A stretch of 64,000 nucleotides of DNA from Owenweeksia sp. TMED14. GTDB taxonomy: Bacteria; Bacteroidota; Bacteroidia; Flavobacteriales; Schleiferiaceae. The translations under genes were made by a program, and so were the position numbers. The notes below the pieces were generated by a model that worked only from the letters and a program-made list of their open reading frames with translations, was not told where the DNA came from and did no database searches. Positions 55,278 through 64,000 of this stretch are shown piece after piece. Within the stretch, counting starts at the first letter, position 1. Every line of letters starts with the position of its first letter. The stretch is from contig CATIRS010000026.1 in NCBI GenBank assembly GCA_949529985.1, forward strand, positions 1-64,000, written 5' to 3'.

Positions 55278-55301
55278 AAACATTTTATGGAAAAAATGTT
55301 T
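55278..55301. promoter_or_regulatory. Candidate TetR operator
   Basis: AAACATTTT (55278-55286) and AAAATGTTT (55293-55301) are perfect 9-bp inverted arms around a 6-bp centre, 24 bp in all, similar in size to the AcrR operator. It lies 45 bp upstream of the tetR start codon, in the region shared with divergent asnS. Confidence 0.5.
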
Positions 55302-55392
55302 ATTTTCTTATTTAACGCAAACTTTACTCAGGATAAAAATATCTGATGAATTTTGCCCATTTTTGTAAAAAATACTGAGACCATCATCTATC

Positions 55393-56826
55393 ATGCCAAA
55401 AAATACGATTTCAGACATTTTAAATAACCAGCATACTGGTGAGGTTTCTAATCTTCAAGGATGGGTCAGGACCTTCCGTTCTAATCGATTCATTGCTTTA
55501 AATGACGGGTCTTGTCAGTCAAGTATTCAGTGCGTGGTTAATTTTCAAGACTTTTCTGAAGACTTATTGCGAAGGATTACAACCGGAAGCAGTATTTCTG
55601 TCAACGGAGAAATAGTTGTAAGTATCGGTGGCGGTCAGTCTGTAGAAGTTAAAGTTAACTCCATAGATATTTTAGGAGATTGCCCTCCAGACGTATATCC
55701 AATTCAACCGAAACGCCATTCGTTAGAATTTTTGCGAGAGAAGGCTCACTTAAGGATGCGCACTAGTACGTTTTCTGCAGTCATGCGAATTCGACACACA
55801 GCAGCATTTTCTGTTCATGATTTTTTTAACCAGAACGGATTCTTTAATCTAAATACACCTATTATAACTGCTAGTGATGCAGAAGGTGCAGGGGAGCTTT
55901 TCCGCGTTACCACTTTGCCTTTTGATGAAACACCTCGCAAGGAGGATGGAACTGTAGATTATAATTATGACTTCTTTGAAAAACCTACGAATTTAACAGT
56001 TAGTGGTCAGCTTGAAGGAGAGCTTGGAGCAATGGCTTTAGGCAAAATATATACATTTGGACCAACTTTTCGAGCAGAGAATTCAAATACGACGCGACAC
56101 CTTTCAGAATTTTGGATGATAGAACCTGAAATGGCATTTCATGATCTTGCCGATAATATGGATTTGGCTGAAAACTTATGCAAGTTTATGATCAAATCGG
56201 TTTTAGAAAAGTCAAAGGATGATTTGAATATTCTTGATACAAGACTTTTAAATGAAGAAAAAAGTAAGCCTAAAGATCAGCGTAGTGAACTTAGTTTAAT
56301 TGAAAAATTAAATTTCGTTTTAGATAATCAATTTATTCGTTGCTCTTATACAGAAGCAATTGAAATATTAATGCGAAGCAAACCAAATAAAAAGGGAAAA
56401 TTCAAATTTCCAATCACAGAATGGGGTGTTGATTTGCAAAGTGAACATGAAAGATATTTGGTCGAAAAACATTTTAAGAGCCCGGTTATATTATTTGATT
56501 ATCCTGTCAATATAAAGGCCTTTTACATGCGTCTAAATGAAGATGGGAAAACAGTTCGAGCTATGGACGTTTTATTTCCTGGAATAGGGGAAATAGCTGG
56601 AGGAAGCCAAAGAGAAGAGAGACATGATGTTTTAGTAAAAAAAATGCAGGATGTCGGAATCGATCCAGAACATCTGGATTGGTACCTTGATTCTAGGAAG
56701 TTTGGAACCTGCGTCCACTCAGGGTTTGGACTCGGCTTTGAGAGAATGGTTCAGTTTGTAACGGGAATGGCCAACATTAGAGATGTAATACCCTTTCCCC
56801 GAACTCCAGGAAATGCGGAATTTTGA
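55393..56826 (+). CDS. asnS: Asparaginyl-tRNA synthetase
   Basis: The 477-residue class II synthetase has an N-terminal OB anticodon-binding domain (LQGWVRTFRSNRFIAL) and a catalytic domain with class II motif 2 (FGPTFRAENSNTTRHLSEFW) and motif 3 (GFGLGFERMVQF). It charges tRNA-Asn, two genes for which are at the other end of the window. rpoN follows after 12 bp. Confidence 0.96.
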   Translation: MPKNTISDILNNQHTGEVSNLQGWVRTFRSNRFIALNDGSCQSSIQCVVNFQDFSEDLLRRITTGSSISVNGEIVVSIGGGQSVEVKVNSIDILGDCPPDVYPIQPKRHSLEFLREKAHLRMRTSTFSAVMRIRHTAAFSVHDFFNQNGFFNLNTPIITASDAEGAGELFRVTTLPFDETPRKEDGTVDYNYDFFEKPTNLTVSGQLEGELGAMALGKIYTFGPTFRAENSNTTRHLSEFWMIEPEMAFHDLADNMDLAENLCKFMIKSVLEKSKDDLNILDTRLLNEEKSKPKDQRSELSLIEKLNFVLDNQFIRCSYTEAIEILMRSKPNKKGKFKFPITEWGVDLQSEHERYLVEKHFKSPVILFDYPVNIKAFYMRLNEDGKTVRAMDVLFPGIGEIAGGSQREERHDVLVKKMQDVGIDPEHLDWYLDSRKFGTCVHSGFGLGFERMVQFVTGMANIRDVIPFPRTPGNAEF

Positions 56827-56838
56827 TTTAGAAAAGGC

Positions 56839-58293
56839 ATGCTAAAACAGACATTAAGTCAAAGACTACAGCAAAAGCTTTCCCCTCAACAGATTCAATT
56901 GATGAAGCTGATTCAGCTTCCTACACAATCATTGGAAGATCGTATTCAAGAAGAATTAGAGATTAATCCAGCCTTAGAGGAGGGATTGGATGCAGAAGAG
57001 AAAAAGGATGAAGAGAATTTGTGGGAAGAAGAAGTTAATTCAGAGCAGGAATCTCTTGAATATGACCCTGTAGATGATTATTTATCTGACGATGAGACTC
57101 CTGATTATAAGCTTCAAGCAAATAATTTCTCTTCTGATGATGAATTGTATTCCTCTCCTGTTATTGTAAGCAAAGACCTTAGCGACATACTAAATGATCA
57201 GTTAGCAATGCGCTCGTTGAGTCCTAAAAAGGAAGCTTTGTGTAAATATATTATTGGTACTATTGAAGACGATGGATACATGCGTCGTGAGCTAAATGAT
57301 ATTGTTGACGACTTGGCTTTTAGCTTGGGTATTCTTGTTGAAGAGTCAGATCTGAAAGAGATATTAGAAATAGTTCAATCCATGGATCCTCCCGGCGTTG
57401 GCGCCAGAAACTTACAAGAGTGTTTGCTTATTCAAATAAATCAGAAACCCTCCAGCGATATTAGAAAATTGATGAAACGTATAGTTTCTGAGCTTTTTGA
57501 AGAGTTATCGAAAAGACACTACACTAAAATGATTGGAATTCTTGGAATTGAAGAAAAGGATCTCAAAGATGCAATAGAAGAAATCAGCAGGTTGAGTCCA
57601 AAACCAGGGAATACTGGATCCTTTGGAGGTCAAAGCGCTCAGACAATTGTCCCAGATTATACAATCCAATTATTGGATAATAAACTAGAGCTAAAATTAA
57701 ATGGGAGGAATGCTCCTGAGTTAAATGTCTCTCGAGAGTATAAGGAAATGCTTAATCATTACAAAAAATCAAAATCATTTAGATCTGAAAAAGAAAAAGA
57801 AGCCTTTGCTTTTGTTAAACAAAAGCTAGAAGCGGCAAAATGGTTTGTAGACGCAATTAAACAGCGACAGCAGACTTTGATTTTAACCATGTCATCTATA
57901 ATGCGTTTTCAAGAAGAGTATTTTTTAAGTGGTGATGAAAAAAACTTAAAACCCATGATATTGAAAGATATCGCGGATGAGATAGGGATGGATATTTCAA
58001 CAATTTCTCGTGTTGCCAGCAATAAATATGTTCAGACACCTTTTGGAACATTTTTGATAAAAAAGTTCTTTTCTGAATCTATGTTAAATTCCGAAGGAGA
58101 AGAGATTTCTACACGTGAAATAAAAAAGATTTTAGAGGAAAGTATTTCAGATGAAGAAAAACGTAGTCCTCTTACAGATGATGCGCTGGCTAAGCTGCTT
58201 GAGGAAAAGGGATATCCTATAGCTAGAAGAACAATAGCCAAGTATCGAGAACAACTAAATATTCCAGTTGCCAGACTGCGAAAAATGCTTTGA
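56839..58293 (+). CDS. rpoN: RNA polymerase sigma-54 factor
   Basis: The 484-residue protein has the Gln/Leu-rich activator-interaction region at the N-terminus (LSQRLQQKLSPQQIQLMKLI), an acidic linker, the core-binding region with PPGVGARNLQECL, a DNA-binding HTH around DISTISRVASNKY, and the RpoN box ARRTIAKYRE at about 462-471. It needs ATPase activators, none of which are in the window. It is close to asnS (12 bp) and probably co-transcribed. Confidence 0.97.
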   Translation: MLKQTLSQRLQQKLSPQQIQLMKLIQLPTQSLEDRIQEELEINPALEEGLDAEEKKDEENLWEEEVNSEQESLEYDPVDDYLSDDETPDYKLQANNFSSDDELYSSPVIVSKDLSDILNDQLAMRSLSPKKEALCKYIIGTIEDDGYMRRELNDIVDDLAFSLGILVEESDLKEILEIVQSMDPPGVGARNLQECLLIQINQKPSSDIRKLMKRIVSELFEELSKRHYTKMIGILGIEEKDLKDAIEEISRLSPKPGNTGSFGGQSAQTIVPDYTIQLLDNKLELKLNGRNAPELNVSREYKEMLNHYKKSKSFRSEKEKEAFAFVKQKLEAAKWFVDAIKQRQQTLILTMSSIMRFQEEYFLSGDEKNLKPMILKDIADEIGMDISTISRVASNKYVQTPFGTFLIKKFFSESMLNSEGEEISTREIKKILEESISDEEKRSPLTDDALAKLLEEKGYPIARRTIAKYREQLNIPVARLRKML

Positions 58294-58393
58294 CTATATC
58301 GTCCGCTCACTCGCATCCCTCTTTCTCAGATTTTAAATTGATTAGTTGATTTTATTCTATTATTTTCGTTAAAGTTTATTTCAAAAAAATATT

Positions 58394-60571
58394 ATGAAAA
58401 AATTTATTCTTGTTTTTCTTTTAAGCGCATTTCTTATGCCAATTGAATCCGAAGCCTCTCATATTTTAGGTGGAGATATACAATATAAATATGTTGGTGA
58501 TTCGACCGGTGTTGCAGGGCAATACCAGATTAAGGTTGTTATTTACAGGGAACAAACTGGGGTTGGTTTGGGAAATACGGCAAATGTTAGCGTGGTTTCC
58601 TCAACTTGTAATATAAATACAAGTGTCACGTGTACTTTGGCTCAACCGGAATTTAGCGCTGCCTCTCTAGGGGCATATGATTGTATTCCTCAAGGAACAT
58701 CAGGGTCATTTTTTAGCCCTATGGTAAATATTTACATAGGCTACGTAACCTTAACCCAAGTTTGTAATGATTATAAAATGTATTGGCAATCATGTTGCCG
58801 CCCTGCGGGGATTACGGGAATCACAAATTCTAATGGTGTAGGGTTCTATTTTGAAGCAGAGTTGAACAATACTCAAGGGTATAATTCTTCCCCAACATTT
58901 GTATCTATTCCAATAAGTTATGTATGCACAGGTGGATATATAAACTATTTGCAAAATGCATTTGAAAAAGACAATGACTCAATTCAATATGAACTTGTTC
59001 CGGCACGTGAGTTTGGCGGTGGCGGTGGCGTTAGCGTAGGCTATGCCGCTGGCTATACTTTCACCAATCCAATTCATACAAGCGCCTTAAGCCCATTTAC
59101 ATTAGATCCTCAATCAGGAAATATAACATTTATGGCAAATACTCAAGAAACTTCTGTTATGGCTATTAGAGTAAATGAATATCGCTTTGATAGTACTTAC
59201 GGGTTTTGGGAAAAAGTCGGTTCTTCTAATCGAGAGATTCAAGTTTCTGTTGCAAATGCTTGTAACGCGATAGTAAATGCAGGTGTAAAATTGGATCAAA
59301 ATGCTCCTGGTGTAACCCTGAGGCCAGATGGAAAACAACAAGTTGATTACAACTGCCTTGATTCTAACGTAATGCTCTACTTCACTCTTCCAGTTGAGTG
59401 TATATCTATTTCTCCAGATGGATCTGACTTTCGTCTCACCGCCCCCAATGGCCAGCCAATCCCTATTGATGAGCTCATGCCTTTTTGCAATGTCAACGGG
59501 GAAACAGATTCTATTCAAGTCAAGTTATTTGCCCCTCTCTCCATGAATGGAGAATATTTTCTTTATTCTAAGGTTGGAAATGATGGAAACACTCTGCTTA
59601 ACAAGTGCGGTAAAGACATGGATGAGTTTGATACGATTGTCTTACTCGTGAATGATTGCGTCAACTTAGATTTGCAATTGACTAATGTGAATATTATTCA
59701 GGATGAAAAACCTCATATTTTTTGGAAAATAGATCCTGCTACATTCCCTTCATATTTGTTTAATAATTTCCGTATTTGGAGATCTGATGACAATGGAGGT
59801 ACGTACAATCAAGTTACCTCATTGACTGATTCTACAATCCGGGACTGGGAGGACAATAGCCTGGGCGCTGGAGATGTAGATACAAGAAGTCACCGATACT
59901 ATGTTGAGGCAATAATTAATGGGCTTCCGCAACCCCCTTCAAATATTGTTCATAGTATTTGGCTTAGGGGAGACCTCACCAATCCTTTGAGTATGCCCGT
60001 CGTTTGGAATAGATACAATGCATGGAATAACCCTCAATATACAGTTCAATTCGGAAAAGGCATTCCTGGAGTTCCGGGTGAATATGTCTGGGAAGACTAT
60101 AAGGTCACTTCTGACACCAACCTAGTTGTTATTAGTCCATACGGTAATGACCCAGGTCAATTTTCTATTCGAACAAGAACACATGTAACGGATTCGAATA
60201 GATTTAATTACCTGCAGGATACTGCATATTCAAATTGGATTGAATACGGCACGCCAGTCCCTCCAGTCCCCCCTATTGACAGCATAGTTATCCCAAACGT
60301 GATAACAGCAAATAATGACTGGTTGAATGATGATTTTATTATACAGGGGATAATGACCTATAAAACGAGACGTGAATTGACAATAATGAATAGATTTGGC
60401 CGAATTATTTATAAAAATTTAGCTTATGATAACGCTGTACCATGGAGAGGTCAAGATAAAAGTGGAACAAAATTATCTGATGGTGTTTATTATTATGTTC
60501 TGCGAGTAGCAGATAATGTTAACGCTATTGAAGCCACCTACACAGGAGATGTTACGCTGTTGACTCAATAA
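58394..60571 (+). CDS. Secreted protein with gliding-motility-type (T9SS) C-terminal domain
   Basis: The 725-residue protein has a signal peptide ending near ESEA (about residue 21), then a Cys-rich domain beginning SHILGGDIQYKYVG, common in large secreted Bacteroidota proteins. The C-terminal about 90 residues hold the CHU_C/type B sorting domain: IPNVITANNDWLNDDF, then IMNRFGRIIY, GTKLSDGVYYY and a final strand. It is probably exported by the type IX system and kept on the cell surface. The central region (about 430-640) has fibronectin-like strands. Function unknown. Confidence 0.85.
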   Translation: MKKFILVFLLSAFLMPIESEASHILGGDIQYKYVGDSTGVAGQYQIKVVIYREQTGVGLGNTANVSVVSSTCNINTSVTCTLAQPEFSAASLGAYDCIPQGTSGSFFSPMVNIYIGYVTLTQVCNDYKMYWQSCCRPAGITGITNSNGVGFYFEAELNNTQGYNSSPTFVSIPISYVCTGGYINYLQNAFEKDNDSIQYELVPAREFGGGGGVSVGYAAGYTFTNPIHTSALSPFTLDPQSGNITFMANTQETSVMAIRVNEYRFDSTYGFWEKVGSSNREIQVSVANACNAIVNAGVKLDQNAPGVTLRPDGKQQVDYNCLDSNVMLYFTLPVECISISPDGSDFRLTAPNGQPIPIDELMPFCNVNGETDSIQVKLFAPLSMNGEYFLYSKVGNDGNTLLNKCGKDMDEFDTIVLLVNDCVNLDLQLTNVNIIQDEKPHIFWKIDPATFPSYLFNNFRIWRSDDNGGTYNQVTSLTDSTIRDWEDNSLGAGDVDTRSHRYYVEAIINGLPQPPSNIVHSIWLRGDLTNPLSMPVVWNRYNAWNNPQYTVQFGKGIPGVPGEYVWEDYKVTSDTNLVVISPYGNDPGQFSIRTRTHVTDSNRFNYLQDTAYSNWIEYGTPVPPVPPIDSIVIPNVITANNDWLNDDFIIQGIMTYKTRRELTIMNRFGRIIYKNLAYDNAVPWRGQDKSGTKLSDGVYYYVLRVADNVNAIEATYTGDVTLLTQ

Positions 60572-60595
60572 CTATTTATTAATGTTTTATGATCA

Positions 60596-60625
60596 AGGCC
60601 GCCCTGTATTTTCAGGGTGGCCTTA
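60596..60625 (+). terminator. Hairpin after the T9SS protein gene
   Basis: AAGGCCGCCCTG pairs with CAGGGTGGCCTT (one mismatch) around a 6-nt loop. The run after it is weak in T, so it is a probable but not ideal terminator. It shortens the uvrC leader and argues against the GTG start inside it. Confidence 0.6.
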
Positions 60626-60637
60626 TTCGTTGGAAAA

Positions 60638-62458
60638 ATGGAAAATGAAGACCGCCTTCAAAAAATAAAAATCATTCTGAAGACGCTGCCCAATAGACCA
60701 GGAGTCTATAAGCATTTAGACTCAGAGGGTCAAATTCTTTACGTTGGAAAGGCCAAAGACTTAAAAAAACGAGTATCCAGTTACTTTTCTAAAAATCATA
60801 GTGAAGAAAGACTTCGCATGCTGGTGCGCAGAGTATCTAATATTGACGTGATCATCACTAATACTGAGTTTGATGCTCTTTTGCTGGAGAATACATTAAT
60901 AAAAAAGTTTCAGCCTTGGTACAATATAAATTTAAAAGATGGAAAAACGTACCCTTGGATTTGTATCAAGAAAGAGAGATTCCCTAGAGTATTTAGCACG
61001 CGAAATAGAATTGAAGATGGATCAGAGTATTTTGGACCTTATCCGTCTATTAGAATGCTCAGAACTTTAATGGAATTGATTCGTCAATTGTATAAGCTAC
61101 GAACTTGTTCATTGGCGCTTTCTTCCTATGCTGTCGAAGCCGGAAAATATAAAGTTTGTTTAGAGTATCATATGGGAAATTGCTTCGGTCCATGCGAGGA
61201 TAAACAGAGTGAAGAATCATACATTAAAGACATTGATTCAATTAGACGTTTACTTAAGGGAGAATTAAAGTCTACTCGAAAAAATCTCCATGAGGATATG
61301 ATGTTGAGTTCTGCCAAAAAAGAATTTGAGTTGGCACAAGATTTTAAGGATAAGCTAGAGCATCTCGAGAAGTATCAATCCAAGAGCAGCGTACTTAATC
61401 CAGCTCTTGGAGAAATTGACCTATATACAGTAGTTGATGATACTGACTTCGGATATGTTAATTATATGATGATTAGAGAAGGTGCGCTGGTCCATTCATT
61501 TACTCTGGAGTTAAAGAAGAAGATGCAAGAACATCCGGAAGAGCTATTGGAATTGGCCATTCCAGAAATTAGAATGATGTTTAGGTCTGAAGCAAAGCTA
61601 ATTCTCTTATCACATTCTATAAACTATGAGCTGCCTGGTGTTAAGTTTCAAGTTCCAATAAGAGGAGACAAGGTTGCCGCTATTCAAATGAGTGTTCGCA
61701 ATGCTAAAGCTTATAGAATCGAACGTTTAAAAAACATTCAAATTGTAGATCCAGATCGACATGTTAACAGAATCATGTCTCAGATGATGCAGGACCTACG
61801 AATGCCTTGTGAGCCGAGACATATAGAGTGCTTTGATAATTCAAACATTCAAGGCAATAGCCCTGTAAGTGCGTGCGTGGTTTTTCGTGATGGAAAACCT
61901 GCGAAAAGTGAATATCGAAATTTTAATGTGAAAACAGTTGTCGGTGCTGATGATTATGCCACAATGGAAGAGGTCGTGTATCGAAGATATAGACGCCTCA
62001 CTGATGAAGGGTCAGAATTACCTCAGCTAATTGTTATTGACGGCGGAAAAGGTCAACTAAGCTCAGCGGTTAAGGCGCTAGATAAGTTGAATTTGAGTTC
62101 TAAAATATCAATCGTTGGAATTGCAAAGCGTTTGGAAGAGTTATACTTTCCAAAAGACCCTATTCCATTATATTTAGATAAGCGATCAGAATCATTGAAA
62201 ATATTGCAACAAGCCAGAAATGAAGCTCATAGGTTTAGTATTGCGCATCATAGGAAAAAACGTGGCAAGATTAGTATCACATCTCAATTGGAGAGTATTA
62301 ATGGTATCGGCCCAGCCTCTCAAAAAATACTATTAACAGCTTTTAAATCTGTAGCAGGTTTGAAAAAATCAAAAATAGAGTCTATTGAATTGCTAATTGG
62401 AAAATCCAAGGCGAAGGCAGTTTGGTCATGGATTCAAGAACAGAGACCTAAAAGTTAG
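60638..62458 (+). CDS. uvrC: Excinuclease ABC subunit C
   Basis: The protein has 606 residues. An N-terminal GIY-YIG-like nuclease (PGVYKHLD, LYVGKAKDLKKRV) is followed by a UVR region (residues about 205-240), the RNase-H-like domain (IECFDNSNIQG; VVGADDYATMEE; VIDGGKGQL) and a C-terminal HhH (INGIGPASQKILL). It makes both incisions in nucleotide excision repair with UvrAB. The ATG at 60638 is preferred to the GTG at 60617, which lies in the terminator stem. Confidence 0.96.
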   Translation: MENEDRLQKIKIILKTLPNRPGVYKHLDSEGQILYVGKAKDLKKRVSSYFSKNHSEERLRMLVRRVSNIDVIITNTEFDALLLENTLIKKFQPWYNINLKDGKTYPWICIKKERFPRVFSTRNRIEDGSEYFGPYPSIRMLRTLMELIRQLYKLRTCSLALSSYAVEAGKYKVCLEYHMGNCFGPCEDKQSEESYIKDIDSIRRLLKGELKSTRKNLHEDMMLSSAKKEFELAQDFKDKLEHLEKYQSKSSVLNPALGEIDLYTVVDDTDFGYVNYMMIREGALVHSFTLELKKKMQEHPEELLELAIPEIRMMFRSEAKLILLSHSINYELPGVKFQVPIRGDKVAAIQMSVRNAKAYRIERLKNIQIVDPDRHVNRIMSQMMQDLRMPCEPRHIECFDNSNIQGNSPVSACVVFRDGKPAKSEYRNFNVKTVVGADDYATMEEVVYRRYRRLTDEGSELPQLIVIDGGKGQLSSAVKALDKLNLSSKISIVGIAKRLEELYFPKDPIPLYLDKRSESLKILQQARNEAHRFSIAHHRKKRGKISITSQLESINGIGPASQKILLTAFKSVAGLKKSKIESIELLIGKSKAKAVWSWIQEQRPKS

Positions 62459-62477
62459 AAGCCGATCAATGTATAAA

Positions 62478-63146
62478 TCATTTTATCCGCCCGTCTTCGA
62501 GATAGATAATTCTGCGAGCACGATCTATAACACGTTGATCATGTGTTGAGAAAATAAATGTAGTTTCTTCTTTACTATTGAGTTCAGACATTATATCTAA
62601 AAGTTTACTCGTGGACTTTGAATCTAAATTAGCTGTCGGCTCATCCGCTAAGACAAAACGAGGGCTGCTAGCTAATGCTCTTGCTACAGCAACCCTTTGC
62701 TGCTGACCTCCTGAGAGTTGATTGGGGCGGCTATTTGCTTTATCGGAAAGGCCTACTGCTTCTAAAAGCTCCATTCCTCGATCGTTTCTTATTCTTTTTG
62801 GAACCCCTTGTAATTCCAGTATAAAAGTTGTGTTTTCTATCGCGGTAAGAACAGGTATGAGATTATATGCCTGAAACACAAAGCCAATATTTTTTAATCG
62901 GAAGTCAATTAAATCTTTATCGCTCATTTTGGTTATTTCTGTTTTATCGATCCAAATTTCACCAGAATTTGGCTTATCTAATCCGCCTATTGCATTAAGA
63001 AGTGTTGTTTTTCCACATCCAGATGGACCAACTATCGAGGTGAATTCACCAGATTCAAATTCGACACTTACGCCATTTATTGCGCGCACTTTTCCTGATT
63101 GGGATTCATATATTTTGAGGATGTTTTTTAGGCGAATAAGTGACAT
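62478..63146 (-). CDS. ABC transporter ATP-binding protein, MacB/LolD type
   Basis: The 222-residue protein has Walker A VGPSGCGKTTLL, the Q-loop FVFQAYNLIP, signature NQLSGGQQQRVAVARAL, Walker B FVLADEPTANLDS and the H-loop FSTHD. Family members power lipoprotein release or drug/toxin export with an FtsX-like permease. The permease gene lies just upstream on the same strand (14 bp). Confidence 0.93.
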   Translation of the reverse strand: MSLIRLKNILKIYESQSGKVRAINGVSVEFESGEFTSIVGPSGCGKTTLLNAIGGLDKPNSGEIWIDKTEITKMSDKDLIDFRLKNIGFVFQAYNLIPVLTAIENTTFILELQGVPKRIRNDRGMELLEAVGLSDKANSRPNQLSGGQQQRVAVARALASSPRFVLADEPTANLDSKSTSKLLDIMSELNSKEETTFIFSTHDQRVIDRARRIIYLEDGRIK

Positions 63147-63160
63147 ATTTCAAATAATAT

Positions 63161-64000
63161 TTAAAGAACTCTCATGCTCTCAATGGGGTTTAATTTTAAT
63201 GCTTTTCGAGCTGGGTGCAATGCAGATAAGAATGACAAGACTAAGACTAGAGCTGTCACAGGCAAATAATATTCAGGAACTATTGCCGGATAAACAGTAG
63301 ACTCAATTCCATATTGAGCTAATCCTTGTTCTACTGACTTTAGTGTGATCCCGGTTTTCGAGGTGACATATAATGATATATGCCCAAAAAGCAAACCAAT
63401 AGGAAGACCAAAAAAGCTTAATAATATTGTTTCTGTAACGATCAAATTAAATATTTTCTGTCTATTCATTCCAACGGCCATAAGCATCCCTAGTTCCCTT
63501 GTTCTTTCTAAAATGGCCATGAGCATAGTATTTAAAATACCAAAAGACATGGCTAAAAGAATAATCATCATAAACAACAACAGACTTTGAGCTAATATTG
63601 CATCTGCCACACCGAGCTCCGGACTAACTTCTTTCCATGTCCGGAAAATAAGCGAATTGTCATTGTGAATTTCTCTTTTTTTAACTTCGCCCTCAAGAGA
63701 ACTGCTTGTTTCCTCTATTTGGTAAGGCTCTTTAACTCTATAGTTGACCTCGTGCGCTATTGAGTTAAAATTAAAATCAATATTTGTAGTATCTGTAAAT
63801 CCCATTTGAGAGGAAATTGTGCCCTTAGGAACATATATCATTGATTCTTCCAACAAATTTGATGCCCCGTCATAAATTCCAACGAGCCAAAATAACGCAC
63901 TATGAACACCTCCATTTATATCCTGAAAAGTGAGTATGATCCTATCATCTATTTCCACCTCAAGTCGATTGGCCAATTTCTCACCTAAAACTACATCTTC
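63161..64000 (-). CDS. ABC transporter permease, FtsX/MacB type (partial, runs off the window)
   Basis: The 280 visible codons end in ESMRVL. The gene has no start in the window: the frame stays open to base 64000, and EDVVLGEKLANRL, a MacB-periplasmic-domain segment, is at the edge. Three C-terminal membrane segments are seen, with an FtsX-domain region (LLFMMIILLAMSFGILNTMLMAI and ERTRELGMLMAVGMN, a hallmark motif). It forms the exporter with the ATPase at 62478-63146. Confidence 0.9.
   Translation of the reverse strand, partial: EDVVLGEKLANRLEVEIDDRIILTFQDINGGVHSALFWLVGIYDGASNLLEESMIYVPKGTISSQMGFTDTTNIDFNFNSIAHEVNYRVKEPYQIEETSSSLEGEVKKREIHNDNSLIFRTWKEVSPELGVADAILAQSLLLFMMIILLAMSFGILNTMLMAILERTRELGMLMAVGMNRQKIFNLIVTETILLSFFGLPIGLLFGHISLYVTSKTGITLKSVEQGLAQYGIESTVYPAIVPEYYLPVTALVLVLSFLSALHPARKALKLNPIESMRVL

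Noticed and set aside
1..64000. Mobile elements, integrases, CRISPR arrays, restriction or toxin-antitoxin systems
   Set aside because: None of the proteins shows transposase, integrase, Cas, restriction or toxin motifs, and no regularly spaced repeats were seen.

Overview
The window looks like a chromosomal segment of a marine, proteorhodopsin-bearing Bacteroidota, probably flavobacterial. The evidence is low G+C, short intergenic gaps, a T9SS/gliding-type C-terminal domain protein, a green-type proteorhodopsin with Met at the tuning position, flavobacterial-type lipoproteins (prohibitin-like SPFH, GH13), sigma-54, and a Nudix-type transcriptional regulator. This assignment rests on protein families, not on a 16S gene. 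I see no insertion sequence, prophage, CRISPR array or plasmid function.

Layout. 1-2.9 kb: two identical tRNA-Asn genes on the minus strand flank a methyltransferase; a PfkB kinase and an S4-domain protein follow. 3-9.8 kb: TonB-dependent receptor, lone biotin carrier protein, RseP site-2 protease, ZIP transporter, LpxH, superoxide dismutase. 9.8-14.2 kb: AddA-like helicase-nuclease and Kbl. 14.2-26.1 kb: an alpha-glucan/maltose locus. A long minus-strand operon (pfkA, gapA, BadF-type sugar kinase, beta-phosphoglucomutase, GH65 phosphorylase, two GH13 amylases) is divergent from a Nudix-type regulator and an SLC45/MalT-like MFS transporter. 26.2-35.5 kb: cold-shock protein, NfeD/MFS/stomatin group, gatC, plsC, accC-accB-rpmF-yceD and pdxA-pepA. 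35.5-41.4 kb: riboflavin synthase, AddB-like nuclease, gmk-yicC-gluQ. 41.4-46.9 kb: MetB-type enzyme, KtrA-like protein, lipoproteins, proteorhodopsin, trpS. 46.9-55.2 kb: an unusually short dxs and a TetR-TolC-MFP-RND efflux operon. 55.4-64 kb: asnS, rpoN, a secreted gliding-type protein, uvrC, and a MacB/LolD-type ABC exporter cut by the window edge.

How the genes work together. The central locus forms a complete route. GH13 enzymes cut alpha-glucans outside the cytoplasm, the MFS protein imports maltose, GH65 phosphorolyses it to glucose and beta-glucose-1-P, PgmB gives glucose-6-P, the BadF kinase may phosphorylate the glucose, and PfkA and GapA carry the flux down glycolysis. The degenerate Nudix box of the regulator and two matching imperfect palindromes, 40 bp apart in the divergent promoter region, suggest one switch for the whole pathway.

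The most unusual signals are those paired operators, a Trp-Trp codon pair inside a terminator-like hairpin 33 nt upstream of trpS, a DXS about 90 residues shorter than usual, and a perfect 9-bp-arm palindrome upstream of the TetR/efflux operon. I did not find a clearly unprecedented multi-gene system; the regulatory features are the best candidates for new biology.
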